64,000 bases of DNA from Actinomycetota bacterium (GCA_018268675.1 JAFDWB010000079.1:61999-125998), one strand, 5' to 3'. Shown: positions 49,193 to 61,087, numbered from the stretch's first letter. The notes: generated from the letters alone by a model not told the origin. Made by a program: numbers and translations.

Positions 49193-49234
49193 GCCGTGTG
49201 GACGGAAAACCCACACCGGAAGGCCGGGGCTCCC
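49193..49234. repeat. hairpin plus GGAAGGCCGGGG tail
   Basis: CCGTGTGG...CCACACCGG forms a short hairpin, directly followed by CGGAAGGCCGGGGCTCCC (49217-49234). This is the same tail seen at 13310-13328 and 32425-32441, in each case after a palindrome in a convergent gap. Confidence 0.65.
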
Positions 49235-49291
49235 CGGGCCGGCGCGCCGGGGGCGGCAGCCGCCGTCCCTACCGGTGCGTCTCGCCCTCGC

Positions 49292-49672
49292 TCAGGTGCC
49301 CGTCCCGCCCACGTACCCGTCCTTGCCCCCGACGACCACGTAGACGGCGTCCTCGGAGTCGCTGAGATTGCGGAGGCGGCGGGGGATCGGGGCGTCGACC
49401 CAGGCGAGGCCGCCTGGGTCGAGCTCCTGCACGGTCCCGTCGCCGAACTCGATCGACACGCGACCGGCGTGGAGGAAGTAGAGCTCCTCCTGCTCGTCGT
49501 GGAAGTGCATGCCGGTGGCGTAGGAGGGGGGCAGGACGATCGCGTTGACGCCGAAGGCGGTGACGCCCAGCGCCGGGCGGATCTTGCGGAAGCCGGGGCC
49601 CTCGCCGAGGTCGTCGAGGTTGGCGACGGCCCACCCGTCGCCGTGCCGCACCTTTTCGTTCTCGTCGCTCAT
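49292..49672 (-). CDS. cupin-domain protein
   Basis: 126 residues, single conserved beta-barrel cupin. Metal-site motifs GMHFHDEQEELYFLHAG (HxH and Glu) and a second box starting PGGLAWVDAPIPRRLRN, where the usual His is replaced. Substrate unknown. ATG at 49672 is preceded by GGGAGGCAGG. It lies 25 bases after the DUF4389 gene, so the two are probably co-transcribed. Confidence 0.82.
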   Translation of the reverse strand: MSDENEKVRHGDGWAVANLDDLGEGPGFRKIRPALGVTAFGVNAIVLPPSYATGMHFHDEQEELYFLHAGRVSIEFGDGTVQELDPGGLAWVDAPIPRRLRNLSDSEDAVYVVVGGKDGYVGGTGT

Positions 49673-49697
49673 CGTCCTGCCTCCCGTGCTGCTCGGC

Positions 49698-51621
<1,924 letters not shown>

Positions 51622-51634
51622 GTTCCCGCGTCCG

Positions 51635-53218
51635 ATGAAGGTCCTCGTCAAGGAGAAGATCGCCGACACCGGGGTCGACCTGCTGCGCTCGCGCTTCGAC
51701 GTCGACCTTGGCCTCGACATGTCCGAGGAGGAGTTCCGAGGCAAGCTCCCGGAGTACGACGCGATCCTGATCCGCAGCGCCACCAGGATGACGCCGGAGC
51801 TGATCGACCTGGCGACGAACCTGAAGGTGATCGGCCGGGCCGGGACCGGGGTCGACAACGTCGACATCCCGGCGGCCACGCGGCGCGGGATCATCGTCGC
51901 CAACGCGCCCGAGTCGAACTCCGTCGCCGCCGCCGAGCACACCCTGGCGCTCGCGCTGGCGCTGTTCCGCAACGTTCCCCAGGCGCAGGCCTCGCTGGTC
52001 GCCGGACGTTGGGACCGGGCGAAGTTCAAGGGCGCCGAGCTGTACGGGAAGACGCTCGGGGTGATCGGCTTCGGCCGGATCGGCCAGCTGGTCGCCCGGC
52101 GCGCCCAGAGCTTCGACATGGAGGTGCTCGCCTTCGACAAGTTCGTCTCCGCCGAGCGCTTCCGCGAGCTCGGGGTCGAGGGCGTGGAGGAGCTGGCCGA
52201 CCTGCTTGGCCGTGCCGACCTGATCACGCTGCACACGCCGAAGACGCCGGAGACGGTGGGCATGATCGACGCCGAGGCGATCGCCTCGATGAAGGACGGC
52301 GCCCGCCTGGTCAACTGCGCGCGCGGCGAGCTCGTGGTGCTCGACGACCTCCTCGCCGGGCTCGAGTCGGGCAAGCTGGCGGGCGCGGCGCTCGACGTCT
52401 TCCCGGCCGAGCCGTTCACCGAGCACCCGATCTTCCAGCGCGAGGACGTCGTCGTCACGCCGCACCTGGGCGCCTCGACCGCGGAGGCGCAGGACCGGGC
52501 CGGGGTCGTCACCGCCGAGCAGGTCACCGAGGCGCTCACCGGCGGCGTCGTCACCAACGCGGTCAACATCGCCGCCGTGCGGCCGGAGGAGATGGAGGCG
52601 CTGGCGCCGTTCGTGCCGCTCTGCGAAAAGCTCGGGCGCCTCGCGCAGGGCCTCGGCCAAGGCTCGGTCGACCGGGTCACGGCCGAGTTCCGTGGCCGGA
52701 TCGCCTCCTACGACACCCGCCTGCTCGGGATCGCGGTGCTGGTCGGGATCCTCTCCGGCAACACCGAGGAGCCGGTCAACCTCGTCAACGCGCCGCAGAT
52801 GGCGGAGGAGCGCGGGATCGAGCTGACCGAGACGAAGGACTCGGCGTCCGAGGACTTCACCGAGCTGGTCACCGTGCGGCTCGGCTCCGGCGACAGCGAG
52901 GTCGCGGTCGCGGGCACCGGGGTCGGCCCCCGCAACGATCCTTACCTGGTCTCGGCCTGGGGCGAGAGCTTCTACCTGCCCTTCGCCGAGCACATCACGG
53001 TGTTCCGCTATGCCGACCAGCCGGGAATGGTCGGTCGGGTCGGCACCGCCTTCGGTGAGGAGGGCGTCAACATCGTCTCCGCCGCGGTGGGAGCCGAGCA
53101 CGGGGGAGGGGGCGACGCGGTGATGGCCCTGACCACCGATGCGGCCGTCCGTCCCGAGGCGCTCGAGCGGATCCTCGGCCTCGACGGGTTCTCGCAGGGG
53201 CGCTCGGTCGATCTCTGA
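51635..53218 (+). CDS. serA: D-3-phosphoglycerate dehydrogenase
   Basis: NAD-dependent first step of serine synthesis; 527 residues, the long form with an extra regulatory domain. NAD-binding LGVIGFGRIGQLVARRA, catalytic NCARGELV (Arg) and TPHLGASTAEAQ (His). Then comes an allosteric substrate-binding domain and a C-terminal ACT domain (ITVFRYADQPGMVGRVGTAFGEEGVNI) for serine feedback. TAGGTT (51619-51624) overlaps the serC stop and lies ten bases before the ATG, so serA may have its own leaderless transcript. Confidence 0.96.
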   Translation: MKVLVKEKIADTGVDLLRSRFDVDLGLDMSEEEFRGKLPEYDAILIRSATRMTPELIDLATNLKVIGRAGTGVDNVDIPAATRRGIIVANAPESNSVAAAEHTLALALALFRNVPQAQASLVAGRWDRAKFKGAELYGKTLGVIGFGRIGQLVARRAQSFDMEVLAFDKFVSAERFRELGVEGVEELADLLGRADLITLHTPKTPETVGMIDAEAIASMKDGARLVNCARGELVVLDDLLAGLESGKLAGAALDVFPAEPFTEHPIFQREDVVVTPHLGASTAEAQDRAGVVTAEQVTEALTGGVVTNAVNIAAVRPEEMEALAPFVPLCEKLGRLAQGLGQGSVDRVTAEFRGRIASYDTRLLGIAVLVGILSGNTEEPVNLVNAPQMAEERGIELTETKDSASEDFTELVTVRLGSGDSEVAVAGTGVGPRNDPYLVSAWGESFYLPFAEHITVFRYADQPGMVGRVGTAFGEEGVNIVSAAVGAEHGGGGDAVMALTTDAAVRPEALERILGLDGFSQGRSVDL

Positions 53219-53254
53219 CCGCAACGTCGCCGTCGCAGGTTGGTTAAAGGGGCG

Positions 53255-53824
53255 ATGAAGCGCCTCGCTCTTCTCGTCCCGATCGCCGCGGTCGCGGCGG
53301 CGCTGCTCGCCGTGACGGCGGCCGCCTCGCCGTCGCGGCGGGTCGCGCCCGCGCCGGTGCCCGCGGCGCCGCCGACGGTCAACCTGGTGCTCACCGGCAC
53401 CCCCGGGAACGACCGGATCACGATCGAACTCTCCGCCGACGGCCGCTACTACGAAATCGAATCGGCGACGCCGCTCGAAGTCGCCGGCAGCGTGTGCACC
53501 CACCCGGAAAAGCGACCCGAAGCGCTGCTCTGCGAAGCGAGCGCGATCGCCGGCTTCGAAATCGACACCGGGGCCGGGAACGACTACGTCGCCCTCGGCC
53601 GCACGGTGCCGATCCCGGCGACGATCCGCGGCGGCCCGGGCAACGACGTCCTGATCGGCGGGGCGGGCAACGACCTGCTGATCGGCGGGGCGGGGGACGA
53701 CGAACTGGTCGGGCGGGCCGGCGACGACGTCCTGATCGGTGGACCCGGCAACGACGTCCTGATCGGCGGGCCCGGCGAAGACAAGCTGATCGGCGGCCCT
53801 GGCCACAACATCCTGCGCCCGTAG
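53255..53824 (+). CDS. exported RTX-like calcium-binding protein
   Basis: 189 residues: signal peptide (about 1-28), a small beta domain with two cysteines, and then from about residue 115 six RTX nonapeptides of the form GGxGNDxLI (GGPGNDVLIGGAGNDLLIGG and so on). These would fold as a calcium-binding beta-roll outside the cell. Unusually short and without an enzymatic domain. ATG at 53255, with AAAGGGG just upstream, is preferred over a TTG at 53240. All ten Glu codons are GAA. Confidence 0.82.
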   Translation: MKRLALLVPIAAVAAALLAVTAAASPSRRVAPAPVPAAPPTVNLVLTGTPGNDRITIELSADGRYYEIESATPLEVAGSVCTHPEKRPEALLCEASAIAGFEIDTGAGNDYVALGRTVPIPATIRGGPGNDVLIGGAGNDLLIGGAGDDELVGRAGDDVLIGGPGNDVLIGGPGEDKLIGGPGHNILRP

Positions 53825-53837
53825 GACGCGGGTGCGC

Positions 53838-53986
53838 TACTCTCGCCTGGCAATGGCCTTTCCGCCGAGCAGCCTCGCGCTTCTCCTTCTCCTCCCCCCT
53901 CGGGGGGAATAGCGCTGGGCGGCGCGATAGCCGCGAGAGACAACAGGCCATTCGAGACTTAGAGAGAAGGAGGGTCCCATGGGACC
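53838..53986 (+). promoter_or_regulatory. leuL: leuA attenuation leader
   Basis: TACTCT (53838-53843) lies nine bases before a short frame rich in leucine (53853-53912). Downstream, CCCCCC-TC-GGGGGG (53894-53907) overlaps the end of that frame. AGGCCAT at 53945-53951 can pair with ATGGCCT at the leader start (53853-53859), giving an alternative fold. A strong Shine-Dalgarno (AAGGAGGG) then precedes leuA, whose start lies in the palindrome GGTCCCATGGGACC (53973-53986). This arrangement fits ribosome-mediated attenuation; the exact terminator is not certain. Confidence 0.72.
53853..53912 (+). CDS. leuL: leucine-rich leader peptide
   Basis: The 19-residue frame MAFPPSSLALLLLLPPRGE ends in TAG. 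Six of residues 8-14 are Leu, coded CTC or CTT, so leucine starvation would stall a ribosome here. Leu leader peptides before leuA are known in other actinobacteria. There is no ribosome-binding site; translation would be leaderless from the TACTCT promoter. Confidence 0.72.
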   Translation: MAFPPSSLALLLLLPPRGE

Positions 53987-55583
53987 GAACAGCACCGATG
54001 TGAACGCCCCGCCCGACGCCGACCGCGTCAACATCTTCGACACCACGCTGCGCGACGGCGAGCAATCGCCGGGGATCTCGCTCAACGCCGCCGAGAAGGT
54101 GGAGATCGCCCAGCAGCTCGTGCGACTGGGGGTCGACGTGATCGAGGCCGGCTTCCCGATCGCCTCGCCGGGCGACTTCGAGGCCGTCCAGGCGATCGCC
54201 CGCACGGTCGAAGGGCCGGTCATCTGTGGCCTCGCGCGCACCCACAAGGCCGACATCGACGCCGCCTGGGGGGCGGTCAAGGATGCCGAACGGCCGCGCA
54301 TCCACACGTTCATCTCGACCTCCGACATCCACATCGAGCACCAGATGCAAACCGACCGCGAGGACGTCAAGGGCCAGGCCAAGGCGGCGGTGACGATGGC
54401 GCGCGCCTACTGTGACAACGTCGAGTTCTCGCCGATGGACGCGACCCGCTCGGACTTCGAGTACACCGCCGAGGTGTTGCAGATCGCGATCGACGCCGGG
54501 GCGACGGTGATCAACGTGCCCGACACGGTCGGCTACGCGACGCCGGAGGAGTACGCGGCGATGTGGCGGCGCTTCTACGAGCTGGTGCCGGACCTGCTCA
54601 AGGTGGAAACCTCGGTCCACTGCCACGACGACCTGGGGCTGGCCGTCGCCAACTCCTACGCCGGGGTGATGGCCGGATGCCGCCAGGTCGAGTGCGCGAT
54701 CAACGGCCTCGGCGAGCGGGCCGGCAACTGCTCGCTGGAGGAGATCGCGATGCTGATCCGGGTCCGTGAGGACGCCCACGGCTTCACCACCGGCATCAAC
54801 AGCCGCGAGATCGCCCGCACCAGCCGCCTGGTCAGCCGCCTGACCGGGTACCCGGTGCAGCCGAACAAGGCGATCGTCGGGCGGAACGCCTTCGCCCACG
54901 AGTCCGGCATCCACCAGGACGGGGTGCTGAAGGAGCGCACCACGTTCGAGATCATGGACGCGCGCGAAGTGGGCTTCGAGTCCAACTCGATCGTCCTCGG
55001 CAAGCACTCCGGCCGCCACGCCCTGAAAGACGCCCTGGAGCAGCTGGGGTACAAGGTTGACGGTAACGCCCTCAACTCGGCCTTCAAGACGTTCAAGGAG
55101 GTCGCCGACCGCAAGAAGCAGGTGACCGCCCTGGACCTGGAGGCGATCGTCTCCGACGAGATGCGCGACCGCGCCGACGCCCACGAGCTGGCCTCCTTCG
55201 AGGTCACCGCGGCGACCGGCAAGGAGCCCCTGGCCCGGATCGGCGTCAGCCTGCCCTCGGGCGAGGAGGTCGTCGGCGAGTCGAGCGGCGACGGCCCGAT
55301 CGACGCGATCTTTCGCGCCATCCAGGCCGCCGTCGGGATCGAGAGCGAGATGGTCAAGTACACCGTCGAGGCGGTGACCGGGGGAGAGGACGCCCTCGGC
55401 GAGGTGACCGTCCAGCTCCGCACCAACGGCGCCCTGGCCTCGGGCTCCGGCGTCGCCACCGACATCATCGAGGCGAGCGCCCGCGCCTACCTGCGAGCCC
55501 TCTCCAATTCCCTGGAAGGCGCCGCGACCCGCGAGGCCGAGGCGGCGACCGCCGAAGCCGCGATCGAGCGCACCGGCCCGTAA
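53979..55583 (+). CDS. leuA: 2-isopropylmalate synthase
   Basis: Condenses 2-ketoisovalerate with acetyl-CoA, committing to leucine. 534 residues. FDTTLRDGEQSPG (metal Asp and catalytic Arg/Glu), SVHCHDDLGLAVAN (HxH metal site), and NAFAHESGIHQDGVLK. The C-terminal LeuA dimer domain for leucine feedback spans about 400-515. ATG with AAGGAGGG, one of few strong Shine-Dalgarnos here, consistent with a long regulated leader. Confidence 0.96.
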   Translation: MGPNSTDVNAPPDADRVNIFDTTLRDGEQSPGISLNAAEKVEIAQQLVRLGVDVIEAGFPIASPGDFEAVQAIARTVEGPVICGLARTHKADIDAAWGAVKDAERPRIHTFISTSDIHIEHQMQTDREDVKGQAKAAVTMARAYCDNVEFSPMDATRSDFEYTAEVLQIAIDAGATVINVPDTVGYATPEEYAAMWRRFYELVPDLLKVETSVHCHDDLGLAVANSYAGVMAGCRQVECAINGLGERAGNCSLEEIAMLIRVREDAHGFTTGINSREIARTSRLVSRLTGYPVQPNKAIVGRNAFAHESGIHQDGVLKERTTFEIMDAREVGFESNSIVLGKHSGRHALKDALEQLGYKVDGNALNSAFKTFKEVADRKKQVTALDLEAIVSDEMRDRADAHELASFEVTAATGKEPLARIGVSLPSGEEVVGESSGDGPIDAIFRAIQAAVGIESEMVKYTVEAVTGGEDALGEVTVQLRTNGALASGSGVATDIIEASARAYLRALSNSLEGAATREAEAATAEAAIERTGP

Positions 55584-55662
55584 CGCTTCCGTCACAGAGG
55601 AGCGCGTCAGAAGTCCCATCCTGCGCGCCACACGTGCGCCACGGGGCGCCAGCATCGGTCCC

Positions 55663-56625
55663 ATGCCCGGACCGTCTGCATCCACCCCCGCCCACGAGGG
55701 GCAGATGCAGACGGTCGACCAGGCGCTGGCGGGGATCGCGAGCCGACAGCATGGGATCGTGGCGCGCGCCCAGGTGGAAGGGCTCGGGATCGCGGGGAAC
55801 ACCGTCGACCGATCGGCCCGGACCGGCCGCCTACACCGCGTCCACCGCGCCGTCTACGCCGTCGGACACCCCGCGATCACGCTCCGGGGACGCTGGCTGG
55901 CGGCGGTGCTCGCCTCGGGTGACGGGGCGGTGCTGAGCCATCGCTCGGCCACCGCGCTCTGGGGCGTCTGGGGGTCGGGGACGGGGGAGATCCACGTCAC
56001 CGTGCCGCCGAAGACGCGCCCCCAGGGATCGATCCGACGCCACTACTCGATGCTCCCCCAGGACGAGGCCACTGTCCACGAAGGCATCCCGGTCACCTCC
56101 GTCGCCCGCGCGGTACTGGACCTCGCCGGAGAACGAGGCCAGGCCGCGGCCGAGGCGGCGCTCCGGGAGGCCGAATACCTCCGGCTCTACGGCCCGGCGT
56201 CGGTCCCCGTGCTCCTCGAGCGCCATCCCAACCACAGAGGAACGCGACACGTCCGCACCTGCCTCGAGCGTCTGAAGGAGGACCCCGGCGGCCGCCTCCG
56301 CAGCCCCCTGGAGGAGCTCTTCCTCCCCTTCCTCGACGCCCACCGGATTCCCCGCCCACGTCTGAACGCCTGGCTCACCGTGGATGACCACCGCCACCAG
56401 GTCGACTGCCTCTGGCCCGAGGCCGGCCTCGTCGCCGAGCTCGATGGCTGGGGGTCCCACGGCACCAGACGCGCCTTCCGCAAGGACCGCAGACGCGACC
56501 GCCGCCTCGGCGCCCACGGCTTCCAGATCGTCCGTATCACCGAAGACCAGGTGACGGACGAACCCTTCGACCTGGCAGCGGACCTCCGGTCCCTGCTCGA
56601 ACACCCCGCTTACAACCGTCCGTGA
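55663..56625 (+). CDS. AbiEi-like plus DUF559 protein
   Basis: 320 residues. The N-terminal part (about 15-75) resembles the winged-helix type IV antitoxin AbiEi domain ([15 protein letters not shown], then [15 protein letters not shown]). The C-terminal part (about 210-310) is a DUF559/Vsr-like nuclease domain ([42 protein letters not shown]) with likely active-site Asp, Glu and Asp. No AbiEii toxin follows. This fused type is common in actinobacteria with unknown function. It separates leuA from leuC. ATG at 55663 or 55705. Confidence 0.78.
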   Translation: MPGPSASTPAHEGQMQTVDQALAGIASRQHGIVARAQVEGLGIAGNTVDRSARTGRLHRVHRAVYAVGHPAITLRGRWLAAVLASGDGAVLSHRSATALWGVWGSGTGEIHVTVPPKTRPQGSIRRHYSMLPQDEATVHEGIPVTSVARAVLDLAGERGQAAAEAALREAEYLRLYGPASVPVLLERHPNHRGTRHVRTCLERLKEDPGGRLRSPLEELFLPFLDAHRIPRPRLNAWLTVDDHRHQVDCLWPEAGLVAELDGWGSHGTRRAFRKDRRRDRRLGAHGFQIVRITEDQVTDEPFDLAADLRSLLEHPAYNRP

Positions 56626-56639
56626 TAACTTACGACCCC

Positions 56640-57236
56640 ATGGCCACCGCCGCCGCACCTCCGTCGTCCCCCGCACCACCCCCCGTCGGTCCCCGCGTCC
56701 GCGCCCTCCGCGAGGGCATGGCCCTCTCCCTGCGCGACCTCGCCGACCGCTCCGGGGTCAGCGCCCAGATGCTGTCCCAGGTCGAGCGCAACGCGACCTC
56801 GCCGACGCTCGCGGTCGCGACGAAGATCGCCGCCGGCCTCGAACTGACGCTGTCCCAGCTGCTGCGCCTCGACGAGGGTCGGCACGTGGCGATCTCCCGC
56901 GCCGCCGAGCGCCGCTCCAGCCGTCGCGGCGGCCACCTGATCGAGGAGCTGACGCCGCCGCTCCCCGGGCAGCGCGCCGACGTGTCCCTGCACGTCCTCG
57001 ACCGTGGCGCGACCACCGGCGGCGCCGCCGACCCGCCGATGCACGAGCCCGGCAGCCGCGAGACCGCGGTCGTCCTCGCCGGCGCGCTCGCGCTGGTGAT
57101 CGAGGGCGAGCGCCACGAGCTCGCGGAGGGCGACAGCGTCACCTTCGACGCCGACCTCCCGCACCACTTCGAGAACGAAGGAACCGAACCGACCCGCTTC
57201 ATCGCGGTCATCGCCGCCGGACTGAGGAGGAGCTAG
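56640..57236 (+). CDS. XRE-cupin transcriptional regulator
   Basis: 198 residues. Helix-turn-helix at about 20-75 ([23 protein letters not shown], then [19 protein letters not shown]) and a C-terminal cupin (about 120-190: [44 protein letters not shown]) that could sense a small ligand. TAACTT (56626-56631) lies eight bases before the ATG. It ends two bases before leuC, and so may regulate the leu genes; that is inference from position. Confidence 0.85.
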   Translation: MATAAAPPSSPAPPPVGPRVRALREGMALSLRDLADRSGVSAQMLSQVERNATSPTLAVATKIAAGLELTLSQLLRLDEGRHVAISRAAERRSSRRGGHLIEELTPPLPGQRADVSLHVLDRGATTGGAADPPMHEPGSRETAVVLAGALALVIEGERHELAEGDSVTFDADLPHHFENEGTEPTRFIAVIAAGLRRS

Positions 57237-57238
57237 CA

Positions 57239-58624
57239 GTGCCGAAGAACATGTTCGAAAAGATCTGGGAGCAGCACGAGGTCAGCGAGGGGCTGATCTA
57301 CATCGATCTGCACCTGATCCACGAGGTCACCTCGCCGCAGGCTTTCGACGGCCTCCGGATGGCCGGCCGCCAGGTCCGCCGCCCGGACAAGACCCTGGCC
57401 ACGGCCGACCACAACACGCCGACCGACGGCACGATGGCGGCCCGCCTGATCGCCGACGAGCTCTCCCGCGTCCAGGTCGAGACTCTGGAGCGCAACTGCG
57501 AGGAGTTCGGGCTCACCCTCTACAGCCTCGGCTCCGACCGCCAGGGGATCGTCCACGTGATCGGCCCCGAGCTAGGCGTCACCCAGCCCGGCATGACGAT
57601 CGTCTGCGGCGACAGCCACACCTCCACGCACGGCGCCTTCGGCTCGCTGGCCTTCGGGATCGGCACCTCCGAGGTCGAGCACGTCCTCGCCACCCAGTGC
57701 CTGGTGCAGAAGAAGCCGCGCACGATGCGGATCAACTACGCCGGCCAGCTGGGCGCGGGCGTCACGCCCAAGGACCTGATCCTGGCGACGATCGGGCGCC
57801 TCGGCACCGGCGGCATGACCGGCTTCGCGGTCGAGTACGCGGGTCCCGCGATCGAGGCGCTCTCGATGCCGGGCCGGATGACGATCTGCAACATGACGAT
57901 CGAGGGCGGCGGTCGGGCGGGCATGATTGCCCCCGACGAGACCACCTTCGATTGGGTCCGGGGCCGCCCCGGCGCGCCCGCGGACTTCGACGCCGCCCTC
58001 GCGCGCTGGCGGGAGCTGCCGACTGAGGACGGGGCGAGCTTCGACCAGGAGCTCGACGTCGACGCCGCCGCGATCTCGCCGATGGTCACCTGGGGCACCA
58101 ACCCGGGCATGGTCGTCCAGGTCACCGACGCCGTCCCCGATCCGGCGGCGATCGAGTCCCCGGCCGACCGCGAGGCGGCCGAACGCGCGCTCGCCTACAT
58201 GGGTCTGGAGGCGAACACGCCGATGACCGAGATCGCCCCGGAACGTGTCTTCATCGGCTCCTGCACCAACAGCCGCATCGAGGACCTGCGCGAGGCCGCC
58301 GAGATCGTCGACGGCCGCAAGGTCGCGAGCACGGTCCGGGCGATGGTCGTCCCCGGCTCCCAGCAGGTCAAGAAGGCCGCCGAAGCCGAGGGCCTCGACG
58401 AGGTCTTCCGCAGCGCCGGCTTCGAATGGCGCGAGGCGGGCTGCTCGATGTGCCTCGGCATGAACCCCGACACCCTGAGCGAAGGGGAGCGCTGCGCCTC
58501 GACCTCGAACCGCAACTTCGAGGGCCGCCAAGGCAAGGGCGGGCGCACCCACCTGGTCAGCCCGAAGATGGCGGCCGCGGCCGCGGTCGAGGGCCACTTC
58601 GTCGACATCAGAGATTGGAGCTGA
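57239..58624 (+). CDS. leuC: 3-isopropylmalate dehydratase large subunit
   Basis: Aconitase-family [4Fe-4S] subunit isomerising 2- to 3-isopropylmalate, and probably citramalate in the CimA route. 461 residues. Cluster ligands in SCTNSR and [10 protein letters not shown]; substrate regions [23 protein letters not shown] start with AGGAGGAG upstream. LeuD follows three bases later. Confidence 0.96.
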   Translation: MPKNMFEKIWEQHEVSEGLIYIDLHLIHEVTSPQAFDGLRMAGRQVRRPDKTLATADHNTPTDGTMAARLIADELSRVQVETLERNCEEFGLTLYSLGSDRQGIVHVIGPELGVTQPGMTIVCGDSHTSTHGAFGSLAFGIGTSEVEHVLATQCLVQKKPRTMRINYAGQLGAGVTPKDLILATIGRLGTGGMTGFAVEYAGPAIEALSMPGRMTICNMTIEGGGRAGMIAPDETTFDWVRGRPGAPADFDAALARWRELPTEDGASFDQELDVDAAAISPMVTWGTNPGMVVQVTDAVPDPAAIESPADREAAERALAYMGLEANTPMTEIAPERVFIGSCTNSRIEDLREAAEIVDGRKVASTVRAMVVPGSQQVKKAAEAEGLDEVFRSAGFEWREAGCSMCLGMNPDTLSEGERCASTSNRNFEGRQGKGGRTHLVSPKMAAAAAVEGHFVDIRDWS

Positions 58625-58626
58625 AG

Positions 58627-59187
58627 ATGCGAGCCATTGACGTCATCGAGGGCAAGGTCTCGGTGCTCGACCGCAACGACGTCGACACCGACCAGATCAT
58701 CCCCAAGCAGTTCCTGAAGCGGGTCGAGCGGACCGGCTTCGGCGAGTTCCTCTTCTACGACTGGATCCGCGACGGCGAGATCGAGCTGGAGCCGAACCCG
58801 ATCCTGGTGACCGGGCGCAACTTCGGCTGCGGCTCCTCGCGCGAGCACGCGCCCTGGGCGCTGGAGGACTTCGGCTTCGAGGCGATCGTCGCACCCTCCT
58901 TCGCCGACATCTTCTACGCCAACTGCACGAAGATCGGCCTGCTGCCGGCGATCGTCGACGAAGCGCACTGCAAGCTGATCGCGGAGGCCGGGGCGGCGCG
59001 GATCGACCTCGACGACCAGACCGTCGACTGTGCCGCGGGCGTGTTCGAGTTCGAGGTCGAGCCGGACATCAAGCACCGGCTGCTGAACGGGCTCGACGAC
59101 ATCGGCATCACCCTGCAGAACGCCGGCGCGATCGATGCCTACGAGGGCTCCGACCGCATCCACGGCCCGGTCACGACGAGCATCTGA
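58627..59187 (+). CDS. leuD: 3-isopropylmalate dehydratase small subunit
   Basis: 186-residue swivel domain partner of Leu[18 protein letters not shown] and [17 protein letters not shown] are diagnostic, and FANCTKIG-type substrate loop appears as [11 protein letters not shown] at 58627, three bases from the leuC stop. The next gene, a methyltransferase, starts 12 bases downstream. Confidence 0.95.
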   Translation: MRAIDVIEGKVSVLDRNDVDTDQIIPKQFLKRVERTGFGEFLFYDWIRDGEIELEPNPILVTGRNFGCGSSREHAPWALEDFGFEAIVAPSFADIFYANCTKIGLLPAIVDEAHCKLIAEAGAARIDLDDQTVDCAAGVFEFEVEPDIKHRLLNGLDDIGITLQNAGAIDAYEGSDRIHGPVTTSI

Positions 59188-59198
59188 GGGGCGGGGGA

Positions 59199-59960
59199 GT
59201 GCCGGGCTCCAGCACCCGCGACTGGGACGCGAGCACCTACCAGCGCGTCGCGCTGCCGCACGAGGACTGGGCGCGGGCGGTGCTCGACCGGCTCGGGCTG
59301 GCGGGCGCCGAGACCGTGCTCGACGCGGGCTGCGGCAGCGGTCGCACGACCGCGATCGTGATCGAGCGGGTGCCGGACGGTCGCGTGATCGCGGTCGACG
59401 GCTCGCCCTCGATGGTCGAGAAGGTACGCGAGGTGCTGCGGCCACAGGACACCGCGATCGTCTCCGACCTGACCAAGCTGGAGCTGGGCGAGCAGGTCGA
59501 CGCGGTGTTCTCGACCGCCGTCTTCCACTGGATCCTCGACCACGAGGCGCTCTTCGCGCGGCTGCGGGCGGCGCTCCGCGACGGCGGCCGCCTCGCCGCC
59601 CAGTGCGGCGGCGAAGGCAACATCGACGCCTTCCGCCGCGCCGGCGAGGAGGTCGCGCGGCGCGTGCCCTACGCCGCGCACCTCGAGGGGATCGAGGGCC
59701 TCTGGAACTACGCCGGGGCCGAGGAGACCGAAGCGCGCCTACGGGCGGCGGGATTCGCCGACGTCCGCTGCTGGCTCGAGCCCTGGCCGGTCGACCCGCC
59801 CGAGCCCGAGGCCTACGCGCGCACGATCTGCCTCGGCGCACACGTCGAGCGCCTCCCGGAGGAGCTCCGCGACCGTTTCGTCGCCGACGTCCTCGCCGCC
59901 CTGCCGAGCCCGCTGCGACTCGACTACGTCCGCCTCAACCTCGAAGCGACGGCGGCCTGA
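59199..59960 (+). CDS. trans-aconitate methyltransferase-like SAM methyltransferase
   Basis: 253 residues. Class I SAM-binding motif [12 protein letters not shown] (about 40-51), acidic VDGSPSM, and the Tam-type [23 protein letters not shown]. The C-terminal half ([16 protein letters not shown], then [11 protein letters not shown]) also follows Tam. Bacterial Tam methylates trans-aconitate; yeast Tmt1 also methylates 3-isopropylmalate, the product of the adjacent LeuCD. GTG start, 12 bases after leuD and 14 before leuB. Confidence 0.8.
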   Translation: MPGSSTRDWDASTYQRVALPHEDWARAVLDRLGLAGAETVLDAGCGSGRTTAIVIERVPDGRVIAVDGSPSMVEKVREVLRPQDTAIVSDLTKLELGEQVDAVFSTAVFHWILDHEALFARLRAALRDGGRLAAQCGGEGNIDAFRRAGEEVARRVPYAAHLEGIEGLWNYAGAEETEARLRAAGFADVRCWLEPWPVDPPEPEAYARTICLGAHVERLPEELRDRFVADVLAALPSPLRLDYVRLNLEATAA

Positions 59961-59974
59961 GTAGAGTCCGCCCG

Positions 59975-61087
59975 ATGCCCGACGCGCCCCACATCGTCGT
60001 CCTGCCCGGGGATGGGATCGGCCCCGAGATCGTCGCCGCCACCCGCGAGGTTCTCGACACGCTGGGCGAGTTCGACTACGACGAGCGCCTCATGGGGGGC
60101 TGCTCGATCGATGCCCACGGGACAGCGCTCACCGACGAGGTCCTGGACGCCTGCAAGAGCGCCGACGCGGTGCTCCTGGGCGCGGTCGGCGGTCCGAAAT
60201 GGGACACCACGAACCCCGACGACCCGCGCCCCGAGCAAGGCCTCCTCGGGGTGCGTAAAGGGATGGGCCTCTACGCCAACCTGCGGCCGGTCCGCCCGAG
60301 CCCGGCGCTGATGGGCGCCAGCCCGCTGCGCGAAGACCGCATCTCCGGCACCGACCTGCTGGTCGTCCGCGAGCTCACCGGCGGCATCTACTTCGGCAAG
60401 TCGGGCCGCGACGGCGAGGCCGCCTTCGACACCTGCGAGTACGAGGCGTCCGAAATCGAACGGATCGCCCGCGCCGCCTTCGAGGCCGCCCGCCGCCGCG
60501 CCGCCGGGTCTTCGAGGAAGCCGAAGGTCACCTCGATCGACAAGGCGAACGTGATGGAGACCTCGCGGCTCTGGCGCGAGGTGGTCACCCGCGTCGCCGC
60601 CGCGTACGACGACGTGCAGCTCGACCACCTCCTGGTCGACAACGCGGCGATGCAGCTCGTCTCCCACCCGGCAGACTTCGACGTGATCGTCGCCGAGAAC
60701 CTCTTCGGCGACATCCTCAGCGACGAGGCGGCGATGCTGACCGGCAGCCTCGGGATGCTCCCCTCGGCCAGCCTCGGCGCCGAGGGCTCGCCTGGCCTCT
60801 TCGAGCCGGTCCACGGCTCCGCCCCCGACATCGCGGGCGAGGGCATCGCCAACCCGCTGGCGACGATCCTCTCCGCCGCCCTCATGCTCCGTCACGGCCT
60901 CGGCCGCCCCGAGGAGGCGGCGCGGATCGAGGAGGCGGTCGACGCCGTCCTCGAAGACGGCCTCCGCACTCCCGATCTAGCCGGCGGGCCCGCCGCCCCA
61001 CCGCCGATGGTCGACGTGCCCCCCGAGGTCGAGGTCGGCACCGCCGAGATGACCGCCGCGGTCATCGAAGCCCTCCGCCGGGCCTAG
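59975..61087 (+). CDS. leuB: 3-isopropylmalate dehydrogenase
   Basis: NAD-dependent oxidative decarboxylation in leucine synthesis, and of methylmalate-type substrate in the CimA route. 370 residues. [45 protein letters not shown] (catalytic Lys replaced in register by DKANVMETS), [12 protein letters not shown] and [13 protein letters not shown] (59962-59967) lies seven bases before the ATG. The last gene of the leu run. Confidence 0.95.
   Translation: MPDAPHIVVLPGDGIGPEIVAATREVLDTLGEFDYDERLMGGCSIDAHGTALTDEVLDACKSADAVLLGAVGGPKWDTTNPDDPRPEQGLLGVRKGMGLYANLRPVRPSPALMGASPLREDRISGTDLLVVRELTGGIYFGKSGRDGEAAFDTCEYEASEIERIARAAFEAARRRAAGSSRKPKVTSIDKANVMETSRLWREVVTRVAAAYDDVQLDHLLVDNAAMQLVSHPADFDVIVAENLFGDILSDEAAMLTGSLGMLPSASLGAEGSPGLFEPVHGSAPDIAGEGIANPLATILSAALMLRHGLGRPEEAARIEEAVDAVLEDGLRTPDLAGGPAAPPPMVDVPPEVEVGTAEMTAAVIEALRRA

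Larger units (their letters stand above)
48971..49291. other. 321-base convergent gap of stacked repeats
   Basis: No gene. From 48982 to about 49072 the sequence matches the reverse complement of about 61318-61400 (for instance GCGCGCCTTGGCC..., CGTCCCGTCAC and GGGACGGT blocks). It is followed by the 61-bp palindrome at 49087-49147, a small hairpin and the GGAAGGCCGGGG tail. The whole gap appears to be a mobile or spreading intergenic unit present twice in the window. Confidence 0.75.

Noticed and set aside
55663..57236. Complete toxin-antitoxin system
   Set aside because: The AbiEi-like protein is fused to a DUF559 domain and no AbiEii-like nucleotidyltransferase follows; the next gene is an XRE-cupin regulator.
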